Shown here piece by piece: positions 24,333 to 32,976 of a DNA stretch of 45,595 bases (the first letter of the stretch is position 1; every line of letters begins with the position of its first letter). Location of the stretch: positions 1 through 45,595 of the forward strand of contig JBBRYY010000017.1 of NCBI GenBank assembly GCA_038237245.1, given 5' to 3'. This DNA is from FEN-1250 sp038237245. GTDB taxonomy: Bacteria > Gemmatimonadota > Gemmatimonadetes > Gemmatimonadales > Gemmatimonadaceae. A program made the translations under genes and the position numbers. Below the pieces are notes generated by a model. The model had not been told where the DNA came from, searched no databases, and worked only from the letters and a program-made list of their open reading frames with translations.

Positions 24333-25828
24333 GCATCGACACTATTTCCGATTTCATCGCGCAGATCGACGCCATCGGCGAGCTGGTGCGCGTGAAGCAT
24401 CCGGTGCGCGCGGAGCTCGAGCTCTGCGAAATCGCGGACCGCGTGATGAAGAGCCAAGCCGGCGGGCCCGCACTCCTGTTCGAGCATGTGGTGCTTCGCG
24501 ATGGCTCGCGGTCGGCGTACCCCGTCGCGATCAATCTGTTTGGGTCCATGAAGCGCATGTCGCTGTCGCTCGGCGTCACCGACCTCGACGACATCGGCGC
24601 ACGCATCACGGAGCTCGTGCAGATGAAGGTTCCCGACGGGTTGATGGGAAAGCTGTCGATGCTTCCGAAGCTGTTCGAGATCGGGAAGTATCCGCCGCGA
24701 GTGAAGAGCGGCCCGGCGGCGTGTCAGGAGGTCATCTGGAAGGGTCGCGACATCGATCTCGACAAGCTTCCGATCATCACGTGCTGGCCCGAGGATGGCG
24801 GGCCGTACATCACGCTGCCGATGGTGATTTCGAAGGATCCGGTGCGCGGGATTCGGAACGTCGGGATGTATCGGGTGCAGCAGTTGTCGAAGAACACGCT
24901 GGCGATGCACTGGCAGCGGCACAAGGTGGGCGCGGCGCACTGGCGCGAGATGGCCGAGCGCGGGGAGAAGATGCCGGTGTGCATCGCGGTCGGCGCGGAT
25001 CCGGCGAGCGTGTACTCGGCGTCCGCGCCGCTTCCACCGACGATCGATGAGTTTCTCTTCGCGGGATTCCTGCGGAAGGAGCCGGTGAAGCTCGTGAAGG
25101 CGCTCACCTGCGATCTCGAGGTTCCCGCGGATGCGGAGTTCGTGATCGAGGGGTACCTGGACCCTGTTGAGTCCCTTGTGATGGAGGGGCCGTTCGGCGA
25201 TCACACGGGATTTTATTCGCTGGCCGATCTGTATCCGCTGGTGCACGTCACCGCGATCACGATGCGCGAGCATCCGGTGTACGCGACGACGATCGTCGGC
25301 AGACCGCCCATGGAGGACTTCTATCTCGGTCACGCGACGGAGCGGATTTTTCTTCCGCTGCTCAAGCTCACGGTGCCGGAGATCGTCGACTATCACATGC
25401 CGGCCGAGGGGATTTTTCACAACCTCGTGTTCGTATCGATCGACAAGCAGTATCCGGGGCAGGCGTACAAGGTGATGAATGCGATGTGGGGGCAGGGGCT
25501 GATGTCGCTGGCGAAGGTGCTGGTGATCGTCGACAAATGGGTGAACGTGCGCGATCCGCAGGAGGCGTGGTGGGTGGCGCTCAACAACATCGACCCGGAG
25601 CGGGACACGCGATTCACGCTCGGCCCGATGGATGTGCTCGACCATTCGAGTCGCGCGTTCACGTATGGTTCGAAGATGGGAATCGACGCGACGAAGAAGT
25701 GGCCGGAGGAGGGCTTCTCGCGGGAGTGGCCGACGGTGATCGAGATGGATGCGGAGACGAAGGCGAAGGTGGACGCGATGTGGCCGAAGCTGGGACTGGG
25801 GCTGGACGGCCGCGGGGGGAAGCGATGA
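24329..25828 (+). CDS. ubiD: UbiD-family decarboxylase (menaquinone/ubiquinone type)
   Basis: 499 residues, close to UbiD (about 497). Conserved parts include PDGLMGKLSMLPKLFEI, the prenylated-FMN and Mn2+ site around NVGMYRVQQLSKNTLAMHWQ, and the acidic catalytic stretch VMEGPFGDHTGFYS with its Glu-x-x-Phe-Gly-Asp-His core. UbiD enzymes decarboxylate polyprenylated aromatic acids using prenyl-FMN from UbiX, whose gene lies two genes downstream. In a menaquinone-making bacterium the natural substrate would be the polyprenyl 6-carboxynaphthoquinol of the futalosine route (MqnL-type role); in a ubiquinone maker it would be polyprenyl 4-hydroxybenzoate. The ATG overlaps the ubiE stop. Confidence 0.93.
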   Translation: MSIDTISDFIAQIDAIGELVRVKHPVRAELELCEIADRVMKSQAGGPALLFEHVVLRDGSRSAYPVAINLFGSMKRMSLSLGVTDLDDIGARITELVQMKVPDGLMGKLSMLPKLFEIGKYPPRVKSGPAACQEVIWKGRDIDLDKLPIITCWPEDGGPYITLPMVISKDPVRGIRNVGMYRVQQLSKNTLAMHWQRHKVGAAHWREMAERGEKMPVCIAVGADPASVYSASAPLPPTIDEFLFAGFLRKEPVKLVKALTCDLEVPADAEFVIEGYLDPVESLVMEGPFGDHTGFYSLADLYPLVHVTAITMREHPVYATTIVGRPPMEDFYLGHATERIFLPLLKLTVPEIVDYHMPAEGIFHNLVFVSIDKQYPGQAYKVMNAMWGQGLMSLAKVLVIVDKWVNVRDPQEAWWVALNNIDPERDTRFTLGPMDVLDHSSRAFTYGSKMGIDATKKWPEEGFSREWPTVIEMDAETKAKVDAMWPKLGLGLDGRGGKR

Positions 25829-26736
25829 GCGAGGCGGCGGTGGGCCGGGAGGGGCAGACGTTTGGGGGGCGCTCGCGGCTGGTGCGGTACGCGAACTTCG
25901 TGAAGCTGCCGCATACGTTGTTTGCGCTGCCGTTCGCGTTGGTGGGGGTCACGATCGCCAGTTATGTCAAACAGGCGCCTCTGGTGGATGTGGCCTGGGT
26001 CGCGCTGGCCTTCACCGCCGCCCGCTTCGCAGCGATGGGCTTCAACCGCATCGCTGATCGCCACATCGACGCCCTCAATCCGCGCACTGCCGCGCGCGAG
26101 CTGCCGAGCGGGGTGATGTCGGTGCGCGAGGCCTCGCTCGCGGTGCTCGTGGCCTCCGCGATTTTCATCGGCGCCGCGTGGATGCTCAACCCGCTCTGCT
26201 TCGCCCTCTCGCCGATCGCACTCGGCTGGGTGCTCTTTTACAGCTACACCAAGCGCTTCACGCGCTTTGCCCACCTCGCGCTCGGCGTCGGCATGTCGAT
26301 CGCGCCGGTGGGCGGCTATCTCGCGGTGACGGGGGAGTGGAGCCATCCGTGGTGGGTGCTCATTGCGCTTGCTGCGGCGGTGATGAGCTGGGGCGGCGGC
26401 TTCGACATCTTCTACGCCTTGCAGGACATCGACTTCGACCGCGCGAACGGGCTGCACTCGCTTCCCGCGCGCCACGGCACCGCACAGGCGATCGCCATCG
26501 CGCGCGTGCTGCACGTCGCCACGGTCGCGATGCTCACGCTCGCCGGGATCGGCATCGGCGCCGGTGTATTCTACTGGGCGGGAGTGTGCGTCGTCGCGCT
26601 GCTGCTCATCTACGAGCACTCGCTCGTGCGCCCCGCAGATCTCTCGCGACTCGACGCCGCATTCTTCACGATGAACGGCGTGCTGAGCGTGACCTTCTTC
26701 GCGTTCGTGCTGGCCGGCAGAGTGCTCGCACCATGA
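25825..26736 (+). CDS. ubiA: UbiA-family polyprenyltransferase (MqnP-like)
   Basis: 303 residues with about eight transmembrane helices. Both Asp-rich Mg2+ sites of prenyltransferases are present: NRIADRHIDALNPRTAARE (N-x3-D-x3-D) and FYALQDIDFDRANG (Y-x3-D-x3-D). It attaches the polyprenyl tail to the aromatic quinone precursor in the inner membrane. The sequence is of the UbiA-like subgroup often annotated as a putative 4-hydroxybenzoate polyprenyltransferase but which includes MqnP of the futalosine pathway. ATGA overlaps at both ends couple it to the UbiD- and UbiX-like genes. Confidence 0.92.
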   Translation: MSEAAVGREGQTFGGRSRLVRYANFVKLPHTLFALPFALVGVTIASYVKQAPLVDVAWVALAFTAARFAAMGFNRIADRHIDALNPRTAARELPSGVMSVREASLAVLVASAIFIGAAWMLNPLCFALSPIALGWVLFYSYTKRFTRFAHLALGVGMSIAPVGGYLAVTGEWSHPWWVLIALAAAVMSWGGGFDIFYALQDIDFDRANGLHSLPARHGTAQAIAIARVLHVATVAMLTLAGIGIGAGVFYWAGVCVVALLLIYEHSLVRPADLSRLDAAFFTMNGVLSVTFFAFVLAGRVLAP

Positions 26737-27344
26737 GCGAGCGCGCCCCGATCGTCGTCGCGATCACCGGCGCGTCGGGCGCGCCGTACGCGGTGCGCCT
26801 GCTCGAGGCACTCGTGCGGGCCGAGGAGCGCGTGTGGCTGATGATCTCGTCGCATGGATGGCGGCTGCTCCAGATGGAGTCGGGAATCGGCTCGATGCAG
26901 GAGCTCCGCGAGCGCACCAACCCCGATGGCTTCGATCGCTACGTGACGCTGTACGACTCCGAGGATCGCGGCGCCGCGCCGGCCTCCGGGAGCGCGCGCA
27001 CGCGCGGCATGATCATCTGCCCATGCTCGATGGGGACACTCGCCGCGCTCGCGGCGGGGACATCCCGCTCGCTCGTCGAGCGCGCGGGCGATGTCACGCT
27101 CAAGGAACGCCGTCCGCTCATTCTCGTCGCTCGCGAGACGCCGCTCAGCGTGATCCATCTCGAGAACATGCTGCGTCTCACGCGCGCGGGTGCGATCGTG
27201 CTCCCCGCCGCGCCGGGGTTCTACAACTCGCCGCGTGGCATTCCGGATCTCATCGACTTCGTCGTCGCTCGCGTGCTCGATCACATCGGCGTCGAGCACT
27301 CGCTCGGGAAACGGTGGGGAGCGGAGCCCGATGGCGAAGGCTGA
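26733..27344 (+). CDS. ubiX: UbiX-family flavin prenyltransferase
   Basis: 203 residues. The N-terminus VVAITGASGAPYAVRLLEAL is the FMN-binding signature, and IICPCSMGTLAALAAGTSRSLVERA, split here by residue number around 95-120, with RETPLSVIHLENMLRL are conserved UbiX segments. It prenylates FMN with dimethylallyl phosphate to make the cofactor of UbiD, encoded two genes upstream, so enzyme and cofactor source are co-expressed. The start overlaps the UbiA stop as ATGA, and the last 14 bases overlap the start of the phosphoesterase gene. Confidence 0.95.
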   Translation: MSERAPIVVAITGASGAPYAVRLLEALVRAEERVWLMISSHGWRLLQMESGIGSMQELRERTNPDGFDRYVTLYDSEDRGAAPASGSARTRGMIICPCSMGTLAALAAGTSRSLVERAGDVTLKERRPLILVARETPLSVIHLENMLRLTRAGAIVLPAAPGFYNSPRGIPDLIDFVVARVLDHIGVEHSLGKRWGAEPDGEG

Positions 27345-27819
27345 CGGCGTGCACGTGATCGGACTGATCTCCGACACGCACGGCCAGCTGCGTGCAGGAG
27401 TGCACGACGCTTTTCATGATGTCGATCTCATACTCCACGCCGGCGATGTCGGCGGCGACGACATCCTCGATGAGCTCTCTCTCATCGCGCCCGTAGAAGC
27501 GGTGTACGGCAATACCGACACGCCGGGCAACCCGCGACTCGCCGCGCAGATCGTGCACGAAGTAGGCGGCGTGCTGATACAGGTTCAGCACGGCCACGAG
27601 TCAGGACGACTCACCGCCGATGCGCTGCTGGAACGCTTTACTGCAGATGTCCTGGTCTACGGCCACACGCACAAGCAATCGGTTACGCGGCGGGAGGGTC
27701 GACTCGTCATCAACCCGGGCGCGGCAGGTCCGCGCCGCTTCCATCTGATGCCGAGCGTCGCGCGATTGACGATTCGCGACGGAGTGGCGGAGGTGGAGAT
27801 CGTGTCGTTGCCCGCGTAG
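27331..27819 (+). CDS. YfcE/MJ0936-family metallophosphoesterase
   Basis: 162 residues, the usual size of the small calcineurin-like phosphodiesterases. Metal-binding motifs are ISDTHG, HAGDVGG, YGNTD, VQHGH and YGHTHK, in the family order. Members hydrolyse phosphodiesters in vitro; the physiological substrate is not settled. The ATG at 27331 is supported by purine-rich GGAG and GGGGAG sequences 6-15 bases upstream and gives a 14-base overlap with ubiX. A GTG six codons later would also fit. Likely the last gene of the quinone operon, though a direct role there is not implied. Confidence 0.9.
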   Translation: MAKADGVHVIGLISDTHGQLRAGVHDAFHDVDLILHAGDVGGDDILDELSLIAPVEAVYGNTDTPGNPRLAAQIVHEVGGVLIQVQHGHESGRLTADALLERFTADVLVYGHTHKQSVTRREGRLVINPGAAGPRRFHLMPSVARLTIRDGVAEVEIVSLPA

Positions 27820-27846
27820 GGCAGATCTCGAAATCCAGGGGACATC

Positions 27847-28635
27847 ATGCGGCGAGCAATTGCGCTCTTCGCTATCGTTGCATTTACGAGCGCTCCGCAG
27901 GCAGATGCGCAGCAGGCGCTCGCGCAGCAGGTGACGCTCGCGAGTGGAGTGACGGTGGCACGGTCGTGCGACACGATCGCGTCGGAAGGGGTGCTCGTGG
28001 CGTCGCTCGATTCGCGCGCCGTTGCCGCCAAGGACACGCAGTACTTCGGCGAGCTCGCGCAGATCATCGCGCGCCGCGTCGGGATGCGCGCCGGTGATCC
28101 GCCGCGCGCGGCGACGTATGGCGTGCTTCTTCTCCGGGACGGTACGGTGGCGCAGCGCTTTCCGGTTGTTCGTTCGGGGCAACGCGATCTCGACACGAGC
28201 ATCGATGGCGCACTCGCGATCTCGAGCACCGATGCGGACCGCGAGCCGATGCCCGCGGGGATGCCGGACTCGCTCCGCATGCTGGTGACCTTCGGGCAGC
28301 ACCAGGATGGATCGCCGTTCGTCGCGTCGCACACGCGCTGCGCCGCGATGGAGTATCCCGACGATCCGCAGCACGAAATACCGCTCTGGGCGCGTGCGCA
28401 TCCGCGGAGCGTCACGGTGCGCGGAATTGTGTCGGCGGCCGGGCGCGTGGATACGGCGACCGCACTCGTCGACGATCCGAGCGACGAGCGCTACGTTGGG
28501 GCGGCGATGAGTGCGGTTGCGCAGATGCGCTTCGCGCCCGCGGAGTACGACGGAATGAAGGTGCCGTCGCCGATCGTGATCGTGGTGCCGTTCGGTGTGA
28601 GGGAGAGCAGCGCTGCAGAGCCCGAAACGCCGTAA
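27847..28635 (+). CDS. Secreted protein with TonB C-terminal-like domain
   Basis: 262 residues. A signal peptide with cleavage near ADA-QQ (about residue 21) is followed by a region rich in short strands and, from about residue 185, a segment VTVRGIVSAAGRVDTATALVDDPSDERYVGAA cut here at residue 216 and followed by VAQMRFAPAEYDGMKVP, resembling the TonB energy-transducer C-terminal fold (F-x-P-A motif). It has no N-terminal membrane anchor, no Pro-rich spacer and no ExbB/ExbD neighbours, so it is not a classic TonB. A good ribosome site (AGGGGA) precedes the ATG. It ends three bases from the convergent UvrC-like gene. Function unknown. Confidence 0.7.
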   Translation: MRRAIALFAIVAFTSAPQADAQQALAQQVTLASGVTVARSCDTIASEGVLVASLDSRAVAAKDTQYFGELAQIIARRVGMRAGDPPRAATYGVLLLRDGTVAQRFPVVRSGQRDLDTSIDGALAISSTDADREPMPAGMPDSLRMLVTFGQHQDGSPFVASHTRCAAMEYPDDPQHEIPLWARAHPRSVTVRGIVSAAGRVDTATALVDDPSDERYVGAAMSAVAQMRFAPAEYDGMKVPSPIVIVVPFGVRESSAAEPETP

Positions 28636-28638
28636 GGC

Positions 28639-29859
28639 TCAGGCGCTGACGACCGCGCGCCGGTCGGCGAGGGTGGGGAGCGCGGACGACGACGGCGTCT
28701 TCGAACCCTTGACTGCGTTTCCTCCGGCATCGGTGACGGGGGTCAACCCCGCGTCGCTCGCGCGCACGGTGCGCGCAAGCTCCGTCGGAAAGCGCCGGAA
28801 CCACGAGGATAGAAGCAGCAGCTCGTCGATCTCGTGCGTCGGGATCTGCGTGGTCTCGCGCTCGGTGGTGCCATAGACCGCCTCGGTGAGATGCGCGAGC
28901 CGTCTGTGATCGCGCGCCGCCTGCGGCGGGATGTCCTCGGCGCGCACGCGCCCGCGGCGGATGAGGTAGACGCGATCTTCGCCACCGTAGCCGGGCACGG
29001 TGTAGATGAAGGAGAGCGTTTCGACGGCGAAGCGGAAGCGCAGAAACTGCTGCTTGAGCGCCTCGAGCCGATGCAGCTTGTCGCGCATCGATGCCGCACG
29101 CTCGAACTCCATTTTGTCGCTCGCGGTCTCCATCTCGTGGCGCAGCGTCGCGATCGGGCCGTCGTCGTGGCCATCGAGAAAGGAGCGCGCGAGAGCGACG
29201 CGCTGGAGATATTCGCTCTCCGTGCATCCGCCGACGCAGGGGCCGAGACACTTCTTGACCTCGTAGCGGATGCATCCGGGGGTGCGCGTCATCAGCTGGA
29301 AGAGCTCGCGCTGATCGGCAAAGTGCATCTTCGTGTCGAGCGAGCAGTCGCGCATCGAGAGCACGTCGTGCAACTCGCGCACCGCATCGTTCACGGCCTG
29401 CGCGCCCTGGAAGGGGCCGTAGTGGGGCGCGCTATCATCGCTCGCGCCGCGCACGACCATGAGCTTGGGCGCGGGACTCTTCACGACCTTGATGAACACG
29501 AAGTTCCGGTCGTCGCGCTTCATGGCGACGTTGAAGCGCGGGCGCAACCGCTTGATCTGCTGCAACTCCAGCAGCAGCGCCGCAAACTCGCTCGGTGCAT
29601 ACTCCCAGTCGATGCGCACGGCGTCGCGGAGGATGCGCGCGCCCTTGTCCTCGGGATACGAACAGCGGAAGTAGCTGAGCAGCCGCGTGCGGATCTTCTT
29701 CGACTTGCCGACGTACACGATTTCGCCTTCGGCCGAGTGCATGCGGTAGATGCCGGGACGGTCCTTGCATTCGGACTTCACGCTTGCGCGCATGATCGCG
29801 AGCTGATCATCGGGCGTCTTCGGGCGGCGCAGCGACTTGCTCGCGGACTTGCGGCTCAT
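28639..29859 (-). CDS. Short UvrC-like GIY-YIG nuclease (Cho-like, without the C-terminal nuclease half)
   Basis: 406 residues against about 600 for UvrC. The N-terminal GIY-YIG domain (GIYRMHSAEGEIVYVGKSK, about residues 37-55) makes the 3' incision in UvrC. A Cys cluster (GCIRYEVKKCLGPCVGGC) matches the region that binds a [4Fe-4S] cluster in UvrC. The UVR helix pair MEFERAASMRDKLHRLEALK follows. The RNase H-like 5' nuclease and HhH domains of UvrC are absent; instead about 160 residues of unassigned sequence end the protein. The ATG at 29859 overlaps the mutM stop (ATGA), so a base-excision glycosylase and this nuclease are coupled. It may act as a secondary incision enzyme like Cho. Confidence 0.82.
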   Translation of the reverse strand: MSRKSASKSLRRPKTPDDQLAIMRASVKSECKDRPGIYRMHSAEGEIVYVGKSKKIRTRLLSYFRCSYPEDKGARILRDAVRIDWEYAPSEFAALLLELQQIKRLRPRFNVAMKRDDRNFVFIKVVKSPAPKLMVVRGASDDSAPHYGPFQGAQAVNDAVRELHDVLSMRDCSLDTKMHFADQRELFQLMTRTPGCIRYEVKKCLGPCVGGCTESEYLQRVALARSFLDGHDDGPIATLRHEMETASDKMEFERAASMRDKLHRLEALKQQFLRFRFAVETLSFIYTVPGYGGEDRVYLIRRGRVRAEDIPPQAARDHRRLAHLTEAVYGTTERETTQIPTHEIDELLLLSSWFRRFPTELARTVRASDAGLTPVTDAGGNAVKGSKTPSSSALPTLADRRAVVSA

Positions 29860-30683
29860 CGCTGGCACCACGCGCAGAAGACGGTGGTGCGCCCGTCGAC
29901 GGCGCTGGTGTCGATGAGGGTGGCGCCGCAGGAGAGGCATGGGAGTCCGCCGCGTCCGTACGCGGCGAGCTTTGTGGAGAAGCCGCCGCGAGCGCCCGAG
30001 GCGTCGCGATAATCGCGGAAGCTCGTGCCCCGAGCCTCGATGGCTTCGCGCAACACGCTGGTGATGCTGGCGTGGAGCGCATTGGCCTCCCCGGCATCGA
30101 TCGAGCGCGCGGGGCGCGACGGATCGATGCCCGCGCGCCAGAGTGCCTCGTTCGCGTAAATATTGCCAACCCCTGCAATGCGACGCTGATCCATCAACAC
30201 CTTCTTCACCGCCTGTCTGGAATCCCGAAGAATTCCCGATAGATGACGTGCGGTAAACGTTGGGTCAAGCGGTTCGGGCCCTAAAGCGGCATCGAACTTC
30301 GAAAAACGCACTGGCGACATGAGGGCGAGCGTGTCCAGCCGCCGGGTGTCGCGGTAGGCGAGGGTTCGGCCATCGTCGAGCGCGAAGGAAACGGTGAGGT
30401 AGCGAAGCGCGTCGGGCGGAAGCGTTCCATCGTCGATGAGGAGCACGCCGGTGAAGCGCGGCTGGACGACGATGCGGTCGCCGCTGTCGAGGGCGATCAC
30501 GACGGCCTTGGCGCGACGGAAGCTCCGCTCGATGCGCGCGCCGAGTACGCGGCGCGACAGTGACGCGGCAGTCGCGTCGCGGAGGACGTCGGCACGGTGT
30601 ACCTCGACGCCCACGATCATGGAGTCGCACAGCGCGCGATCGAGATCGCGCGCGATGGTCTCAGTCTCGGGTAGCTCCGGCAC
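29856..30683 (-). CDS. mutM: Formamidopyrimidine-DNA glycosylase
   Basis: 275 residues, full length. It starts with the catalytic PELPE (Pro2 Schiff-base nucleophile and Glu3). The helix-two-turn-helix segment around VLMDQRRIAGVGNIYANEAL is conserved, and the C-terminal zinc finger is CLSC...CAWC (about residues 250-273). It removes oxidised purines such as 8-oxoguanine and nicks the abasic site. The start overlaps the end of purD by 23 bases and the stop overlaps the UvrC-like start by four, giving a purD-mutM-nuclease run. Confidence 0.95.
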   Translation of the reverse strand: MPELPETETIARDLDRALCDSMIVGVEVHRADVLRDATAASLSRRVLGARIERSFRRAKAVVIALDSGDRIVVQPRFTGVLLIDDGTLPPDALRYLTVSFALDDGRTLAYRDTRRLDTLALMSPVRFSKFDAALGPEPLDPTFTARHLSGILRDSRQAVKKVLMDQRRIAGVGNIYANEALWRAGIDPSRPARSIDAGEANALHASITSVLREAIEARGTSFRDYRDASGARGGFSTKLAAYGRGGLPCLSCGATLIDTSAVDGRTTVFCAWCQR

Positions 30684-31950
30684 CGCGCTCCAGCTCCCTC
30701 CAGCCGATGTCTCGCCGGTACTGCTTCCCCTCGAATTCGATTGCGCCCGCCACGCGTGCGCTGTCGCGCTGGGCGTCGTCCAGCGTTGGCCTGATAGCGG
30801 TCACGGCGAAGACTCGGCCACCCGAAGTAACCAGCTCGCTCGCGGCGTTGGTGGCGGTGCCCGCGTGAAATACGTGAATCCCTGGCTCTCTTGGCGGCAG
30901 CTGAATGACGGTTCCCTTGCGCGGTGAATTGGGGTAACCGGCTGCAGCAACTACAGTGGTTACTGAAAAGCTCGCAGACCATTTCAGCGCCGTCCCCGCC
31001 ATTCCGGCGCCGTTTGCCACCGCAAGCAAAGGCTCCAACAGACTGCTCTCCAGCAACGGAAGGATTGCCTCCGTTTCCGGGTCACCGAAGCGACAGTTGA
31101 ACTCGACCACCTTCGGCCCCTGCGCCGTCAGCATCAGCCCTGCGTAGAGCAGGCCGCTGAATGGGGCCCCTGCAGCCCGCAGCGCGTCCAGCGTCGGGAT
31201 AAACACCCTTTCGATCGCATCCTGTACCAGGGCAGTGCTGCCGAGCGAGACGGGGGCGTAGGCGCCCATGCCGCCGGTGTTGGGGCCCAGGTCTCGGTCG
31301 AGGAGCCGTTTGTGGTCCTGGGCGGCCAGCATGGGGAGCACCGTCGTGCCGTCAGTGATCGCGAACAGGGAGAGCTCCTCTCCCTCCATGAACTCCTCGA
31401 CGAGCACCTCACGCCCTGCCGCGCCGAAGCTGTCATCGCGGAGCATCGAATCGATCGCGGCATCGGCGTCGGCGATCGTCTCGCAGACAATGACGCCCTT
31501 TCCCGCCGCCAGCCCCGACGCCTTGATCACGACCGGCGCGCCGAAGTCGCGCGCGGCGCGCTTGGCGGTGGGCGCGTCGATGCATCGTATCGCGCGCGCG
31601 GTGGGAACGCCCGCCTCGCGCATGAGCGCCTTGGCGAAGGCTTTCGACGACTCGATGCGGGCGGCCCCGCGCGAAGGACCGAACACCGGAATGCCGACCG
31701 TGCGCAGCGCGTCGGCGAGGCCCGCGGCGAGAGGGGCCTCGGGGCCGATCACGACGAGCTGCGGCTGGGTCTGCATCGCGAGCGCAACGATCCCCTGAAG
31801 GTCGTCGCTACTCACTGCGACGCAGCGGCCCAGCGTCGCGAGCCCCGGATTTCCCGGGGCAGAGATGATCTCGATCGATGGCTGGTCCTGACTCAGCTTC
31901 CAGGCGAGCGCATGCTCGCGCCCCCCGCCCCCCACGATCAAAACCCTCAT
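30661..31950 (-). CDS. purD: Phosphoribosylamine-glycine ligase
   Basis: 429 residues, normal for PurD. It opens with MRVLIVGGGGREHALAWKL and has the ATP-grasp elements VIKASGLAAGKGVIVC, LVEEFMEGEELSLFAITDG and the metal-binding VEFNCRFGDPETEAILPLL, all at the expected places. It joins glycine to phosphoribosylamine in the second step of purine synthesis in the cytoplasm. The ATG at 31950 is chosen because it starts the conserved N-terminus exactly, though no ribosome site precedes it. It lies seven bases after the M48 peptidase stop. No other purine synthesis gene is adjacent; guaB is 26 kb away. Confidence 0.97.
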   Translation of the reverse strand: MRVLIVGGGGREHALAWKLSQDQPSIEIISAPGNPGLATLGRCVAVSSDDLQGIVALAMQTQPQLVVIGPEAPLAAGLADALRTVGIPVFGPSRGAARIESSKAFAKALMREAGVPTARAIRCIDAPTAKRAARDFGAPVVIKASGLAAGKGVIVCETIADADAAIDSMLRDDSFGAAGREVLVEEFMEGEELSLFAITDGTTVLPMLAAQDHKRLLDRDLGPNTGGMGAYAPVSLGSTALVQDAIERVFIPTLDALRAAGAPFSGLLYAGLMLTAQGPKVVEFNCRFGDPETEAILPLLESSLLEPLLAVANGAGMAGTALKWSASFSVTTVVAAAGYPNSPRKGTVIQLPPREPGIHVFHAGTATNAASELVTSGGRVFAVTAIRPTLDDAQRDSARVAGAIEFEGKQYRRDIGWRELERGAGATRD

Positions 31951-31957
31951 GCGAACG

Positions 31958-32962
31958 TCATGCGGGTGGGGTGCCTCCGCTCGAGCCGCCATTTCCGCCC
32001 GCCGAGCCGAAGGCGGAGTTGAACGCATCGCGCGCGCGGTTCAACACGTCGCCGACACTCGCCGCCGCCTTTCGCGACTGCTCGGCGTAATAGTCCGAGG
32101 CATCCGCGACGTCCGGACCAAGGGGGCGCTCTTCGCCTCTGCGAGGATAGTCGCCGCCGAGGATGCGGTCGTACGCACCGCTCTGCTTCCACCGATTCAG
32201 CTCGGCCGCGCGCGCCGTGTTGAAGGGGTGACTGCGAAAGACGAGGTTCAGAACCTTGAAGACGCCATCGAGCGCGTGGCCGCCGATCTCGTACTCATCG
32301 GCCTGCGTGAGGAACTCGTCGAGGCTCGTCTCGTCATCGCCCGCATTGCCGCCCGCAAATTTGAGATACATCCCCATGGTGACCTCGGCGTTTTGCGACG
32401 CGAGCAGACCGGCGCGGTCGGCGCTGAGCTCCGCCTTGCGCGACCATTCCAGGAGCGCGAGCTGCACCGGGAGTGCGATGAGTCCGAGGCCGGGAATCGC
32501 GGAGAATCCCGCGCGGAGAAGGATCAGCGCGATGGTGGTGTACGTCGCGTGGCCGCTCATCACGTGGCCGAGCTCGTGGCCGATGAGCACGCGCTGCTCT
32601 TCGCGGTCGAGCAGGCCGATCGCACCGCTGTTCAGCACGATGAACGGTCGCTCGAAGCCGACGGCCATCGCGTTGACGAAGGGGGTTTGCGAGACGAAGA
32701 GCTCGGGGCGCTCGCCCTTGTAGTCGAGCGTCTCGAGCACTTCGGAATAGAGCGCATCGAGCTTCGGCCGTTGGCGCGGTCCGACGCGCACGGAGTCCGC
32801 CGTGAAGAAGAGGCGCACGCCGCGCTCGCCTATCAGCCCCATCACCTTGCGAACGATTTCGTCGAAGCCGGGGATGGCGCGCAGCGCCTGCAGCGCCGCA
32901 CGATCCGCGGGGTGTTCCCAGGCGGTCGAGGAAATCTCGGTGAGTACTTTGCGCTCCGGCAT
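31958..32962 (-). CDS. M48-family zinc metallopeptidase
   Basis: 334 residues. The active site is GHELGHVMSGH (zinc ligands His129 and His133, catalytic Glu130) and the third ligand is expected in the ELSADRAGLLA segment. Unlike HtpX there is no strong N-terminal membrane pair; one hydrophobic stretch follows the active site (ALILLRAGFSAIPGLGLIALP). The C-terminus is a Gly/Ser tail. Related enzymes degrade misfolded or damaged proteins. The ATG at 32962 has AGGAG upstream. It follows the cystathionine enzyme gene by 14 bases. Confidence 0.88.
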   Translation of the reverse strand: MPERKVLTEISSTAWEHPADRAALQALRAIPGFDEIVRKVMGLIGERGVRLFFTADSVRVGPRQRPKLDALYSEVLETLDYKGERPELFVSQTPFVNAMAVGFERPFIVLNSGAIGLLDREEQRVLIGHELGHVMSGHATYTTIALILLRAGFSAIPGLGLIALPVQLALLEWSRKAELSADRAGLLASQNAEVTMGMYLKFAGGNAGDDETSLDEFLTQADEYEIGGHALDGVFKVLNLVFRSHPFNTARAAELNRWKQSGAYDRILGGDYPRRGEERPLGPDVADASDYYAEQSRKAAASVGDVLNRARDAFNSAFGSAGGNGGSSGGTPPA

Positions 32963-32976
32963 CGTCAGGCTCCTGT

